Shown: positions 1 to 14,621 of the stretch, piece by piece | Position numbering within the stretch: position 1 is the stretch's first letter | How the letters are laid out: each line of letters starts with the position of its first letter | Assembly (NCBI RefSeq): GCF_000383235.1 | Contig: NZ_KB910944.1 | Span: forward strand, 1 to 64,000 | Reading direction: 5' to 3' | From: Bacillus sp. 123MFChir2 | GTDB taxonomy: Bacteria; Bacillota; Bacilli; Bacillales; Bacillaceae_G | DNA: 64,000 bases | Translations under genes and position numbers: made by a program | The notes under the pieces: model-generated | What the model was told of the DNA's origin: nothing | What the model saw: the letters and a program-made list of their open reading frames with translations, nothing else | Database searches by the model: none

Positions 1-434
1 AAGGTAAAAAGCACCTTCTGTGGGAAAGAACCTTAGCCAGCGGGGCTGAACAGTCGCCTCCGCTTTTAGTTATATCCAGCTCCAGCGGCTAGAACAGTCG
101 GTGGCTTCGCGTCTTCCGCCGAGGCAAAAGCGCCTCTATGTCAGAAGCTCCATCCCCCTCTTGTTCTTGGCGAGCCGCTTCCGCTTTTAATTATATCTAG
201 CTCCGGCTCCTAGCCCCTTCCGTCTAAGAACCTTCCCCATGAGAAGGTAAAAAGCACCTTCTGTGGGAAAGAACCTTAGCCAGCGGGGCTGAACGGTCGC
301 CTCCGCTTTTAGTTATATCCAGCTCCAGCGGCTAGAACAGTCGGTGGCTTCGCGTCTTCCGCCGAGGCAAAGAGCGCCTCTATGTCAGAAGCTCCATCCC
401 CCTCCTGTTCTGAGCGAGCCGCTTCCGCTTTTAA
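1..434. repeat. 243-bp tandem direct repeat, about 1.8 copies
   Basis: The sequence starting at 1 recurs from 244 with a few substitutions, so the period is 243 bp; the second copy stops at about 434, at the end of the flavin reductase gene. Each unit holds a long module (about 73-188 and 316-431), a shorter related module, and a small hairpin with arms AGAAGGT/ACCTTCT (242-262). No protein is supported here on either strand. The array probably continues left of the window. Confidence 0.85.
316..431 (-). repeat. Family A interspersed repeat, copy abutting the flavin reductase stop
   Basis: On the minus strand this reads AAAAGCGGAAGCGGCTCG, a purine-rich stretch, an internal GAGGC/GCCTC-type hairpin and a terminal AGCCGCTGGAGCTGG. 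The same element lies at 73-188 (minus), 11351-11470 (plus) and 12539-12655 (plus). Its ends carry AGCGGCT/AGCCGCT inverted arms. It resembles the class of short interspersed repeats known from the B. cereus group, but I cannot assign it to a named bcr family. Confidence 0.8.
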
Positions 435-1043
435 TTATGGCCTTACAAGTTCAAATTGCTCTCCAAGTTTTGCGTAGTTATGCCCAGCTAATCGGCTTAT
501 TGGTTTTAGTTGTTCGGCATGAATGCGTCCATTTTCATATAGGTGCTGGGCGATATGGAATCGTACGATGCGACCGATTAATAGATCGCATGCCGGGGAA
601 TTTTCTGTTCCGCCTAATTGAATCGCGCGCTCTAATACACATTCCATACGAATACTTGCTTCTTTTACCCCTGGTACAGAAATGACATCGCTATCAATTG
701 GTGTTAGTTTGGCAAGTTCAATTTCGCTTTCATTCGGAGGAAGATTGGCTGCGGTTTCGTTAATGGCTTCTGCATAAGATTCATCAGAAATGTGAACGAC
801 AAATTCTTCTTTTTCCATCGCATTTCGTGCTGTATCTTTTGGTTTTCCCTCTTTTCGTTGTACAGAAACGGAGATAAGAGGCGGATTCGCCGCAACAATA
901 TTAAAGTAGCTAAACGGGGCACCGTTTAGGACCCCTTCATTTGTAACAGTTGTGACGAATGCGACTGGACGCGGAATAATGCTTCCCGTTAGTAATTTGT
1001 AATTATCTTTTTCAGTTTGTTCATTTGGATTAATAGACAGCAT
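435..1043 (-). CDS. Flavin reductase family protein (FMN-binding split barrel)
   Basis: A 203-residue soluble protein of the flavin reductase/FMN-binding split-barrel family. It has the usual N-terminal run TGSIIPRPVAFVTTV followed by GAPFSYFNIVAANPPLISVS, which form the flavin pocket. Members reduce or carry FMN using NAD(P)H, and close relatives such as YwrF have no settled substrate. The start is the ATG at 1043-1041, with GGGAG at good spacing; the longer reading frame upstream lacks a ribosome site. A 16-bp MhqR-like palindrome lies upstream (1177-1200), suggesting control by electrophile or quinone stress together with the neighbouring doxX gene. The stop codon touches a repeat element. 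The family call is firm; the specific reaction is unknown. Confidence 0.85.
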   Translation of the reverse strand: MLSINPNEQTEKDNYKLLTGSIIPRPVAFVTTVTNEGVLNGAPFSYFNIVAANPPLISVSVQRKEGKPKDTARNAMEKEEFVVHISDESYAEAINETAANLPPNESEIELAKLTPIDSDVISVPGVKEASIRMECVLERAIQLGGTENSPACDLLIGRIVRFHIAQHLYENGRIHAEQLKPISRLAGHNYAKLGEQFELVRP

Positions 1044-1144
1044 ATATGTAATCTCCCTTCTTAACATGTGTAGCACTTCTTTGTTTGTTTACAAGATAAA
1101 AGGGGGAAACTCCTGCTGGAAAAATATATTTTTGTAAAGGGGAT

Positions 1145-1173
1145 GAAAAAATCCCCCACGGTTGTGAGGGATC
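1145..1173 (-). terminator. Intrinsic terminator of the doxX gene
   Basis: On the minus strand ATCCCTCAC pairs with GTGGGGGAT around an AACC loop (one G-T pair), followed by six T. Confidence 0.85.
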
Positions 1174-1176
1174 GGG

Positions 1177-1200
1177 AAATATCTTGAATTCAAGATATTT
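1177..1200. promoter_or_regulatory. Perfect 24-bp palindrome, MhqR-type operator candidate
   Basis: The core TATCTTGAATTCAAGATA is a perfect dyad extended by three A/T pairs on each side. It closely resembles the B. subtilis MhqR box (TATCT-CGAATTCG-AGATA), which controls quinone-detoxification genes including a DoxX-like gene (mhqP). It lies between doxX and the flavin reductase start, where it could control the reductase. Being next to the doxX terminator, it could instead only add structure to the doxX 3' end. Confidence 0.55.
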
Positions 1201-1202
1201 AG

Positions 1203-1589
1203 TTAAATTAAAGTGTAAGCACCAGGTCCAATAAGCGCTACGCCAACTGCAACTGCAATTAAAATAAGGTTATACTCAAAGCCGTTTTGTGTAACCCAGT
1301 ATCCGTTTTTACCGTGAACTGTGATGATGGCCACTAACATCGTGCTGACAATAAATAGAGCTCCTACCCAAGTGAAAATACCAGCAGCAAATAAGAAACC
1401 GCCTAGTAATTCAGTTGCTCCGGCCATAAATGCCATAAATACGCCTGGTCGTAAGCCGATTGATTCCATCCAGCCGCCAGTTCCTTTTAAACCGTAACCA
1501 CCGAACCAGCCAAATAATTTTTGAGCGCCATGTCCCATGAAAGTAATCCCGATAATAAGACGAATAATAAGAAGACCGATGTTCATCAT
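1203..1589 (-). CDS. DoxX family membrane protein
   Basis: A 128-residue integral membrane protein with four predicted helices and the DoxX family pattern: IRLIIGITFMGHGAQKLFGW near the N-terminus, then GGWMESIGLRPG and a second half rich in Gly and Ala. DoxX proteins such as B. subtilis CatD and MhqP are co-regulated with thiol and quinone stress genes, and their biochemical role is poorly defined. The start is ATG 1589 or 1586, after GGAGG. It is monocistronic, with a clear promoter at 1635-1663 and a terminator at 1145-1173. The inverted repeat over its -10 region suggests repression by a dimeric regulator of the DUF24/HxlR or MarR type (inference). Confidence 0.88.
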   Translation of the reverse strand: MMNIGLLIIRLIIGITFMGHGAQKLFGWFGGYGLKGTGGWMESIGLRPGVFMAFMAGATELLGGFLFAAGIFTWVGALFIVSTMLVAIITVHGKNGYWVTQNGFEYNLILIAVAVGVALIGPGAYTLI

Positions 1590-1627
1590 TTTATAAAACC
1601 TCCAAAAAGTTTATTTACTTATCTTAT

Positions 1628-1663
1628 GTAAGTAATGATAAAATAGTTACTTACTTTAGTCAA
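1628..1663 (-). promoter_or_regulatory. doxX promoter with overlapping operator
   Basis: On the minus strand TTGACT (1663-1658), a 17-nt spacer and TATCAT (1640-1635) form a good SigA promoter. GTAAGTAA (1628-1635) and TTACTTAC (1647-1654) are perfect 8-bp inverted arms covering the -10 element and most of the spacer, the arrangement of a repressor site. A third TTACTTA-like arm lies further downstream near 1616. Confidence 0.75.
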
Positions 1664-1784
1664 GTTAATTATTTAAAAAGAGAAAATAAATTTTATAAAT
1701 AATAAATGAAAAGATAATGATGTTGTTAGTGGATTTATACAATTTATGGAGAAAAATGAAGAAAGTTCACTTCTTTGTTAATCG

Positions 1785-1830
1785 AATTCAGACAGTCTGA
1801 ATTGACTAGAATTTTCCAAGGCGATACAAT
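1785..1830 (+). promoter_or_regulatory. Promoter of the PTS IIA gene with 19-bp palindrome upstream
   Basis: TTGACT (1802-1807), 17 nt, TACAAT (1825-1830) is a strong SigA match. AATTCAGACAGTCTGAATT (1785-1803) is a perfect 19-nt dyad abutting and entering the -35 box, typical of a TetR-like or other dimeric regulator. No regulator gene is adjacent. Confidence 0.7.
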
Positions 1831-1836
1831 AAAAGT

Positions 1837-1998
1837 CTGGTTGACAACTTCACTTTTATCCCGCATTCGGGGAATCAGAGGGGAAGAAAACTGCCCGTAA
1901 AAGCCCGATTGGTCGAGCTAACCATCACTGATGGAAGTTTCACTTTATGGAAACGTTTTTATACCGCTAAAGCGGTGAATGATAAGGAGGATTATCCT
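1837..1998 (+). other. Structured 5' leader of the PTS IIA gene
   Basis: About 160 nt separate the predicted transcription start from the IIA start codon. It contains a CCATC-ACT-GATGG hairpin (about 1921-1935) and an ACCGC-TAAA-GCGGT hairpin (1963-1976) ending just before the ribosome site. It is more G+C-rich than the flanks. No T-run follows the hairpins, so transcription attenuation is not evident; a translational or stability role is possible. Confidence 0.4.
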
Positions 1999-2496
1999 AT
2001 GTTTAAAAAATTATTTGGTTTTGGCTCTAAAACAAATGTAGAAACAATCGTATCTCCATTAACTGGAGAAGTGAAAAATATCGAAGAAGTGCCAGATCCA
2101 GTATTCGCTGGTCGTATGATGGGAAACGGTGTTGCCATTGAGCCAACTGAAGGTGTAGTAGTATCTCCGGTAGATGGCGAGATTGTGCAATTATTCCATA
2201 CAAAACATGCTGTAGGGATTAAATCGAAAAACGGCGCAGAAATCTTAATCCACGTTGGATTAGAGACTGTAAAAATGGAAGGTGAAGGTTTCGAAACGCA
2301 TGTATCGGAAGGACAAGCTGTTAAAGCTGGCGATAAATTAATCTCTTTCGATTTAGAATTAATTCGTGAAAAAGCTAAAAGTACAATTACACCAATTGTT
2401 ATTACAAACACAGATGCAACAGAATCTATTGAAACAACTGTAGGTGTAACAGCTACAAAAGGTTCAACTGGAGTAATGAAAGTAGCAATGAAATAA
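1999..2496 (+). CDS. PTS glucose-type IIA component, free-standing
   Basis: A 165-residue soluble IIA(Glc)-type phosphocarrier. It accepts phosphate from HPr and hands it to an IIB domain during sugar uptake. The phosphorylated histidine is in AEILIHVGLETVKM, and the second family histidine is in LFHTKHAVGIKS; the C-terminal AKSTITPIVITNTD is also typical. The start is ATG 1999 with AAGGAGG at 1984-1990; the open frame upstream is the leader, not protein. There is no IIB or IIC gene nearby, so it probably serves IIBC transporters elsewhere, as YpqE does. It has its own promoter and terminator. Confidence 0.9.
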   Translation: MFKKLFGFGSKTNVETIVSPLTGEVKNIEEVPDPVFAGRMMGNGVAIEPTEGVVVSPVDGEIVQLFHTKHAVGIKSKNGAEILIHVGLETVKMEGEGFETHVSEGQAVKAGDKLISFDLELIREKAKSTITPIVITNTDATESIETTVGVTATKGSTGVMKVAMK

Positions 2497-2512
2497 TCGT
2501 TTGATAAACCCG

Positions 2513-2547
2513 GAATCCATTCCATAATTGAAATGGATTCTTTTTTT
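2513..2547 (+). terminator. Intrinsic terminator after the PTS IIA gene
   Basis: GAATCCATT pairs with AATGGATTC, followed by seven T. Confidence 0.9.
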
Positions 2548-2641
2548 ATGTCAGTTTTTCAACATATATGTACACTTCTTTTTTTCGCTACCATTGTGAG
2601 TTATGATGAAAATAGATATTCATCATAAGGAGTGGTGTTTG

Positions 2642-3082
2642 GTGAAGCGAGTATTATTCGTTTGTACAGGAAATACGTGCCGTAGTCCAATGGCAGAGGC
2701 GCTATTACGTCATCATGGTAAGGGGCAGTTTGATGTGCAATCTGCTGGTGTTTTTGCGGCGGTTGGCACTGATGCATCTCTTCATGCTAAAAATGCGCTA
2801 GAAGAAAAAGGTATCCTGGTTGCGCATTCTTCAAAACAAGTGACAGAAGAGTTGTTAGAGTGGTCGGATGTTGTATTGACGATGACCGCAGGACATCGTC
2901 AACTTTTATTAGCGCACCATCCAGAAGTAAGCGAAAAAGTGCATACATTATACGAATTTGTAGAAGGTACAAATAAGGATATTTCTGATCCTTTTGGCGG
3001 TTCGCTTGCTGTCTATCAAGCGACACTGGAAGAAATGCAACAACTTGTGCACACTTTGGTGAAAAAACACTCAGAAAGCTAA
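2642..3082 (+). CDS. ywlE: Low-molecular-weight protein phosphatase, YwlE-type (protein-arginine phosphatase)
   Basis: A 146-residue low-molecular-weight phosphatase. The P-loop VCTGNTCRSPMAE near residue 8 holds the nucleophilic cysteine and arginine, and the acid is Asp in DISDPFGGS. The threonine in the P-loop (GNTCRS) is the feature that distinguishes the arginine phosphatase YwlE from tyrosine phosphatases. YwlE removes phosphate from arginine residues marked by McsB, so it acts on protein quality control and stress signalling. The start is GTG 2642 after AAGGAGTGG; an earlier ATG lies upstream of the ribosome site. Position before rpiB and ywlG matches the conserved ywlEFG-glyA order. 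Confidence 0.9.
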   Translation: MKRVLFVCTGNTCRSPMAEALLRHHGKGQFDVQSAGVFAAVGTDASLHAKNALEEKGILVAHSSKQVTEELLEWSDVVLTMTAGHRQLLLAHHPEVSEKVHTLYEFVEGTNKDISDPFGGSLAVYQATLEEMQQLVHTLVKKHSES

Positions 3083-3181
3083 TGTTTCGTGTATAATACG
3101 GTATTGGAGATTATGCCGATTTAATGGAAAGAAGAAATTTCCACTAATAGAAGTTTCATTTTATATTTGGAGGGGTTTAGA

Positions 3182-3625
3182 ATGAAAGTAGTTGTAGCAT
3201 CTGATCATGGCGGATTGAATATTCGTAAAGAAATCATAAGTCTATTAGAAGAATTGAACATGGAATATATTGATTTAGGTTGTGAGTGCGAAGCAGGTTC
3301 TGTAGATTATCCTGATTTTGCATTCCCAGCAGCAGAAATGGTTGCAAATGGTGAAGTAGATCGCGGTATTTTAATTTGCGGAACAGGCATTGGTATGTCA
3401 ATTGCGGCAAATAAAGTACACGGTATTCGCTGCGCATTAGTGCATGATACATTTAGCGCAAAAGCAACTAGAGAACATAATGATACGAACATGTTAGCAA
3501 TGGGTGAACGTGTAATTGGAGCTGGATTAGCACGCGATATCGCTAAAATTTGGTTAACAACGGATTATGAAGGCGGCCGTCATGAAAATCGTGTAGGAAA
3601 AATTAAAGCGTACGAAGCGAAGTAA
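3182..3625 (+). CDS. rpiB: Ribose-5-phosphate isomerase B
   Basis: A 147-residue RpiB/LacAB family isomerase (YwlF in B. subtilis). It interconverts ribose 5-phosphate and ribulose 5-phosphate in the pentose phosphate pathway. Visible motifs are MKVVVASDHGGLNIRKEI at the N-terminus, CEAGSVDYPDFA, the catalytic cysteine in GILICGTGIGMSIAANK, and EHNDTNMLAMG. Length is normal. The start is ATG 3182 behind GGAGGGG at 3169-3175; the in-frame ATG at 3167 would overlap the ribosome site. It stands between ywlE and ywlG, and a TATAAT at about 3095 suggests some independent transcription. Confidence 0.95.
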   Translation: MKVVVASDHGGLNIRKEIISLLEELNMEYIDLGCECEAGSVDYPDFAFPAAEMVANGEVDRGILICGTGIGMSIAANKVHGIRCALVHDTFSAKATREHNDTNMLAMGERVIGAGLARDIAKIWLTTDYEGGRHENRVGKIKAYEAK

Positions 3626-3691
3626 TTGTATTCTAACTTCTAGTAAGAAGTAATATAATTTGTTGAACCTACCTGCGAAAGGAAGAGCGTA

Positions 3692-4264
3692 ATGAGTGAA
3701 ATATCACAATTAAAAGAGCAGTTGCAAACAGCGCTTTTTGAGTTTCAAGAGCAAGCCACGCTGCGGAATGGGAACCTTTTTGTTGTGGGATGTAGTACAA
3801 GTGAAGTGCTTGGTGAAAGAATTGGAACATCGGGAACGATGGAAGTAGCAGAGGCGATTTTTTCTGAGTTAACACATTTTCAAGAGCAGTATGGCATTAC
3901 CTTAGCATTTCAGTGCTGTGAACATTTAAACCGTGCTTTAGTGGTAGAAAGAGAAGTCGCAGAAAAGCATCAGTTCGAGATTGTAACTGTTACGCCTGTC
4001 AGATCAGCGGGTGGGGCTCTTGCAACATATGCATATCATAATATGAAAGACCCCGTTATCGTGGAATTCGTAAAAGCAGATGCAGGTATTGATATTGGAG
4101 ATACATTTATTGGTATGCATTTAAAACATGTAGCTGTTCCGGTCCGTACACGAGTGAAAGAGATTGGGTATGCTCATGTAACGATGGCAAAAGCGCGTCC
4201 GAAGTTAATTGGCGGAGCGCGTGCAGTATATGCAATAAAAGAGGAAACGTTTACTTGTAGTTAA
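3692..4264 (+). CDS. ywlG: UPF0340 / TIGR01440 family protein YwlG
   Basis: A 190-residue conserved Firmicutes protein of the UPF0340 family. Recognisable blocks are [22 protein letters not shown] near residue 27, [18 protein letters not shown] and [20 protein letters not shown]. Its biochemical function has not been established to my knowledge; the conserved cysteines and glycine-rich turn suggest a small-molecule binding fold. The ATG at 3692 follows GAAAGGAAGAG. It is the last gene of the ywlE-rpiB-ywlG group and has a strong terminator directly behind it. It sits in the same place upstream of glyA in B. subtilis. Confidence 0.85.
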   Translation: MSEISQLKEQLQTALFEFQEQATLRNGNLFVVGCSTSEVLGERIGTSGTMEVAEAIFSELTHFQEQYGITLAFQCCEHLNRALVVEREVAEKHQFEIVTVTPVRSAGGALATYAYHNMKDPVIVEFVKADAGIDIGDTFIGMHLKHVAVPVRTRVKEIGYAHVTMAKARPKLIGGARAVYAIKEETFTCS

Positions 4265-4270
4265 GTAAGA

Positions 4271-4297
4271 AAAAAAGACCGGATTCGGTCTTTTTTT
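4271..4297 (+). terminator. Intrinsic terminator after ywlG
   Basis: AAAAAAGACCG, loop GATT, CGGTCTTTTTTT. Confidence 0.95.
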
Positions 4298-4442
4298 CTT
4301 TTATCATGTGTGGAGTCGTGTTAGAATGTATTTGAAAATGTGAAGATTTAATAGAATTACAGCTAGAACTTTCGTTTTTTCTTAGGAAATGAAGGGGAAA
4401 TATCGGAAATAGGTGTAGTTCGTTCAGAAAAGGGGGATTTTG

Positions 4443-5684
4443 GTGGAGCATTTAAAACGTCAAGATGAAAAGGTGTTTGCTGCGATTGAATTAGAATTAG
4501 GAAGACAGCGTTCAAAAATTGAGCTTATTGCATCTGAAAACTTCGTAAGCGAAGCAGTAATGGAAGCACAAGGTTCTGTATTAACGAACAAGTATGCAGA
4601 AGGATATCCTGGGAAACGTTATTACGGTGGTTGTGAGCATGTAGATATCGTAGAAGATATCGCACGTGATCGCGCAAAAGAAATTTTTGGCGCAGAGCAT
4701 GTAAACGTTCAACCACACTCTGGTGCACAGGCAAATATGGCTGTATACTTCACAATTCTAGAGCAGGGTGACACTGTGCTTGGTATGAACTTATCTCACG
4801 GCGGTCACTTAACACACGGAAGTCCTGTTAACTTTAGTGGTGTGCAATACAACTTCATTGAATACGGTGTAGATCCTGATACACATCACATCAATTATGA
4901 GGACGTATTAGAAAAAGCGAAAGAGCATAAACCAAAATTAATTGTTGCCGGTGCTAGTGCATATCCTCGTGTGATTGATTTTAAGAAATTCCGTGAAATC
5001 GCTGATGAGGTTGGCGCATATTTAATGGTAGATATGGCACATATCGCAGGACTTGTAGCAGCAGGCTTACACCCAAACCCAGTACCATACGCTGATTTCG
5101 TAACAACAACAACTCATAAAACATTACGCGGACCACGCGGCGGCATGATTTTATGTAAAGAACAATTTGCAAAGCAAATTGATAAATCCATCTTCCCTGG
5201 TATTCAAGGCGGACCACTTATGCATGTAATCGCAGCAAAAGCAGTTGCATTTGGAGAAGCATTGCAGGGCGACTTCAAAACATATGCACAAAACATCATT
5301 AACAACGCAAATCGTTTAGCTGAAAGTCTGCAAAAAGAAGGGATTACTCTTGTTTCTGGCGGAACGGACAACCACTTAATTTTAATTGATGTTCGCAATT
5401 TAGACATTACAGGAAAAGTTGCAGAACATGTATTAGATGAAATTGGTATCACAGTAAACAAAAATACAATTCCATTTGATCCAGCTAGTCCATTTGTAAC
5501 AAGTGGCGTTCGCATTGGAACTGCAGCTGTAACATCAAGAGGTTTCGGATTTGCTGAAATGGATGAAATCGCATCAATTATGGCTCACACATTAAAAAAT
5601 CATGATAATGAAGCAGCGTTAGAAGAAGCGCGCGTGCGTGTAAATACCTTAACTGATAAATTCCCAATGTATAAAGAGCTATAA
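4443..5684 (+). CDS. glyA: Serine hydroxymethyltransferase
   Basis: A 413-residue PLP enzyme converting serine and tetrahydrofolate to glycine and 5,10-methylene-THF, the main source of one-carbon units. Motifs: [18 protein letters not shown] and [15 protein letters not shown] near the N-terminus, and the PLP lysine in [14 protein letters not shown] near residue 228. The C-terminal half carries [10 protein letters not shown] and [11 protein letters not shown]. The GTG at 4443 is preferred over the TTG one codon earlier because spacing from AAGGGGG is better. It has its own terminator. The location between ywlG and upp is conserved in Bacillus. Confidence 0.97.
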   Translation: MEHLKRQDEKVFAAIELELGRQRSKIELIASENFVSEAVMEAQGSVLTNKYAEGYPGKRYYGGCEHVDIVEDIARDRAKEIFGAEHVNVQPHSGAQANMAVYFTILEQGDTVLGMNLSHGGHLTHGSPVNFSGVQYNFIEYGVDPDTHHINYEDVLEKAKEHKPKLIVAGASAYPRVIDFKKFREIADEVGAYLMVDMAHIAGLVAAGLHPNPVPYADFVTTTTHKTLRGPRGGMILCKEQFAKQIDKSIFPGIQGGPLMHVIAAKAVAFGEALQGDFKTYAQNIINNANRLAESLQKEGITLVSGGTDNHLILIDVRNLDITGKVAEHVLDEIGITVNKNTIPFDPASPFVTSGVRIGTAAVTSRGFGFAEMDEIASIMAHTLKNHDNEAALEEARVRVNTLTDKFPMYKEL

Positions 5685-5691
5685 GATAGAG

Positions 5692-5728
5692 AAAAGAGAT
5701 GGTGAGCGCACCATTTCTTTTTATTTTT
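5692..5728 (+). terminator. Terminator after glyA
   Basis: An AAGAGATGGTG arm pairs imperfectly with CACCATTTCTT around AGCG, followed by a T-rich tract. Confidence 0.8.
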
Positions 5729-5829
5729 GTAAGATAAGAAATTCTGTGGAGAAAAGGTATGGTGTTTGTCTAAATAAGAAAAATAAATAGAAATGATGGC
5801 TGTTTTACACCTATATTCCAAATTCGCCC

Positions 5830-5858
5830 TTGAATATTAGAAGCGTTTTCTTTACAAT
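5830..5858 (+). promoter_or_regulatory. upp promoter
   Basis: TTGAAT (5830-5835), a 17-nt spacer and TACAAT (5853-5858), about 60 nt before the upp start. Confidence 0.75.
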
Positions 5859-5867
5859 CGTACATAG

Positions 5868-6548
<681 letters not shown>

Positions 6549-6552
6549 GACA

Positions 6553-6587
6553 ACAGACGAGAGGGCATCCTTCTCGTCTGTTTTTTT
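6553..6587 (+). terminator. Terminator after upp
   Basis: ACAGACGAGAGG pairs with CCTTCTCGTCTGT, followed by seven T. Confidence 0.95.
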
Positions 6588-7031
6588 ATGTAAACATAAT
6601 ATGAATTGAAATTGCATATAATATAGAAACTTCTTGATTGAGAAAGTTATATTAAATGTGAAAATTTATATATCAAGAAAGTATAATAGTGACAAACTTG
6701 TGAACAAATTTCTTCTATTATAAAGAGAAAAGGTCTAGAAGTTAGACGACTTTTAACATTTTTTTGAAGGAGAACGTTTTCAGTTATGGGAATAAATAAC
6801 TAATACTCAAATTTTTTGATTTTTTTCGATTTGACGTTGACACTGTTTAACACCCTATTGTATGCTAACAACGGGGATAGATGGTAGGGTTTTCATTGAC
6901 AAATTTTCGTCTATTCTTTGACAAAAAAAATAATTTTCTCATTTAAATAAGATTTATGCAAAAAAATGAGTTATTATTAACACATTCTTAAAACATAGTG
7001 AATGAGGCATTACATATGGAGGGATGAATCC
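6588..7031 (+). promoter_or_regulatory. AT-rich upstream region and promoter of the atp operon
   Basis: The best SigA match is TTGACA (6837-6842), an 18-nt spacer and TATGCT (6861-6866). A second TATAAT lies near 6682 with a weak -35. A hairpin with arms AAAAGGTCTA/TAGAC-GACTTTT (about 6728-6757) is followed by a T-rich stretch. The leader from the main promoter is about 160 nt. No coding sequence is seen. Confidence 0.55.
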
Positions 7032-7252
7032 TTGGAGGGAAACAAGCGTAATCCATTTAAGGCGTATGCTTTAATGACCGGAATTCTTGCTCAGCTCGTT
7101 GGTTCGATTTTAGTTGGGATTTTTGGTGGGCAATGGATTGATAGTAAGCTTGGAACGTTTCCGTTATTTCTAGTAATTGGTTTATTACTAGGGCTTGGAA
7201 CAGGGGTTTATGCCATGATTCGACTCATTCGACAATTTTATTCGGGAGAGCA

Positions 7253-7256
<4 letters not shown>
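7032..7256 (+). CDS. atpZ: AtpZ/AtpI-family membrane protein
   Basis: A 74-residue protein with two transmembrane helices: GILAQLVGSILVGIFGGQW and LFLVIGLLLGLGTGVYAMI. It matches the small AtpZ family encoded first in many Firmicutes atp operons, which has been linked to assembly of the c ring and to divalent cation handling. The start is TTG 7032, eight bases after GGAGGG; the ATG at 7002 lies upstream of that site and is unlikely. It overlaps the next gene by four bases (ATGA), so the two are translationally coupled. Family membership is firm; the exact role is not settled. Confidence 0.8.
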
Positions 7257-8375
<1,119 letters not shown>

Positions 8376-8384
8376 TATATTTAA

Positions 8385-8651
<267 letters not shown>

Positions 8652-8674
8652 GGGATAGCTCCCCTTACAATAAG

Positions 8675-8706
8675 TGGCGAAGATCGTTTTGGGACCTTCT
8701 TCGCCA
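8675..8706 (+). other. atpE-atpF intergenic hairpin
   Basis: TGGCGAAGA (8675-8683) and TCTTCGCCA (8698-8706) form a perfect 9-bp stem with a 14-nt loop. No T-run follows, so it is more likely an RNA-stability or processing element than a terminator. Confidence 0.6.
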
Positions 8707-8777
8707 TTGCTTTATGAATGAAACATTACTTGTCTTTTCATTTGTTTAATTTAGATTTTTGAAGGGAGTGAATCCTT

Positions 8778-9283
8778 GTGCCAACTCTATTATTAGGAGC
8801 TGCTGCTGTACCATACGGAACAGTAATTTATACAATTGTTGTTTTCCTAATTCTATTAGCATTACTTCGTAAATATGCATTTGGACCTTTAATGGGAATT
8901 ATGAAGGAACGTGAAGATCATATTTCTAGCGAAATCGACGCTGCGGAAAAGAATCATGCAGAGGCGAAAAAGTTAGTAGAAGAACAACGTGAAATGTTAA
9001 AACAATCACGTATTGAAGCGCAAGAATTAATCGAGAGAGCGAAAAAGCAAGCAGAAGATCAAAAAGAAAGTATTGTTGCTGCTGCTAAAGAAGAAGCGGT
9101 ATCTATTAAAGATTCTGCTGTACAAGAAATTCAACGCGAAAAAGAGCAAGCAATTGCTGCTCTTCAAGAACAGGTTGCTTCTTTATCTGTCCAAATTGCT
9201 TCTAAAGTTATGCAAAAAGAACTTAAAGAAGAAGACCAAGTTCAATTAATTCGCGATTATATTAAAGAGGTAGGAGAAGCGCG

Positions 9284-9287
<4 letters not shown>
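8778..9287 (+). CDS. atpF: ATP synthase F0 subunit b
   Basis: A 169-residue peripheral stalk subunit. One N-terminal membrane helix (about residues 8-28, [17 protein letters not shown]) is followed by a long charged coiled coil rich in Glu, Lys and Ala that reaches up to F1. [20 protein letters not shown] is the conserved junction. The start is GTG 8778 behind GAAGGGAGTG. It overlaps atpH by four bases. Two b subunits per complex hold alpha3beta3 still while the rotor turns. Confidence 0.95.
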
Positions 9288-11346
<2,059 letters not shown>

Positions 11347-11350
11347 TAAT

Positions 11351-11510
11351 AAAAAGCGGAAGCGGCTCGTTCAGAAAGGGAGGGGATGGAGCTTTTGACG
11401 TAGAGGCGTTCTTTGCCTCGCAGGAAGAAGCGAAGCCACCGACCTTTCTAGTCGCTGGAGCTGGATTAATTAAAAAGCGGAAGCGGCTCGTTCAGCCGCT
11501 CCACTTCTAT
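11351..11510 (+). repeat. Family A repeat between atpA and atpG (long module plus short module)
   Basis: The long module runs 11351-11470, from AAAAAGCGGAAGCGGCTCG to GCTGGAGCTGG. It is followed by a short module beginning AAAAAGCGGAAGCGGCTCG again at about 11472 and ending near 11510 (GTTCAGCCGCTCC). The same long-then-short order is seen in the array at 1-434. Orientation is sense with respect to atpA. No T-run follows, so transcription can continue into atpG. Confidence 0.85.
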
Positions 11511-11550
11511 ATAAACAGGGCTCTTACATAGAGTGCTAACGGATATGAAG

Positions 11551-11582
11551 AGGAAAAGAGTAGGTGCACCTATTCTTTTCCT
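11551..11582 (+). other. Long hairpin between atpA and atpG
   Basis: AGGAAAAGAGTAGG (11551-11564), loop TGCA, CCTATTCTTTTCCT (11569-11582): a 14-bp stem with a single G-T pair. No T-run follows. It lies about 90 nt before atpG and could act in RNA processing or partial termination. Confidence 0.75.
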
Positions 11583-11668
11583 TCAATCATGAACAAGTAT
11601 AACGATTAGGAAGATCAACAAAATGGAGCTCTTTCTGATCATGCCAACTTCCGGAAAAAAGGTGGTGA

Positions 11669-12532
<864 letters not shown>

Positions 12533-12538
12533 AAAGAA

Positions 12539-12672
12539 AGGCGGAAGCGGCTCGTTCAGAAAGGGAGGGGGATGGAGCTTTTGACGTAGAGGCGTTGTTT
12601 GCCTCGCAGGAAGAAGCGAAGCCACCGACCGTTCTAGCCGCTGGAGCTGGATTAGAGAAAAAGCGGAAGCGA
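12539..12672 (+). repeat. Family A repeat between atpG and atpD
   Basis: A full long module (12539-12655) in sense orientation starts about eight bases after the atpG stop, and a truncated second module start (AAAAAGCGGAAGCG) follows at 12658-12672. It is nearly identical to the copy after atpA over about 115 bp. Confidence 0.85.
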
Positions 12673-12740
12673 TAGTCTTCATGTGAGATAAAATAAAAAA
12701 ATGTAAAGCCGACTGTTCGCAGAAAAGCCGGTTAATTTAA

Positions 12741-14156
<1,416 letters not shown>

Positions 14157-14164
14157 GGCCTTAG

Positions 14165-14578
<414 letters not shown>

Positions 14579-14617
14579 AAAAAAGCCGTGAAGGGATGAA
14601 CCTTTGCGGCTTTTTTT
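14579..14617. terminator. Bidirectional terminator after atpC
   Basis: AAAAAAGCCGTGAAGG pairs with CCTTTGCGGCTTTTTTT around GATGAA. The A-run on the left also allows termination of minus-strand transcripts from the GGDEF gene side. Confidence 0.9.
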
Positions 14618-14621
14618 AAAT

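Noticed and set aside
344-685. Plus-strand open frame over the repeat and the flavin reductase gene
   Set aside because: It lies antisense to a clear gene, spans the repeat array and has no ribosome site or family similarity.
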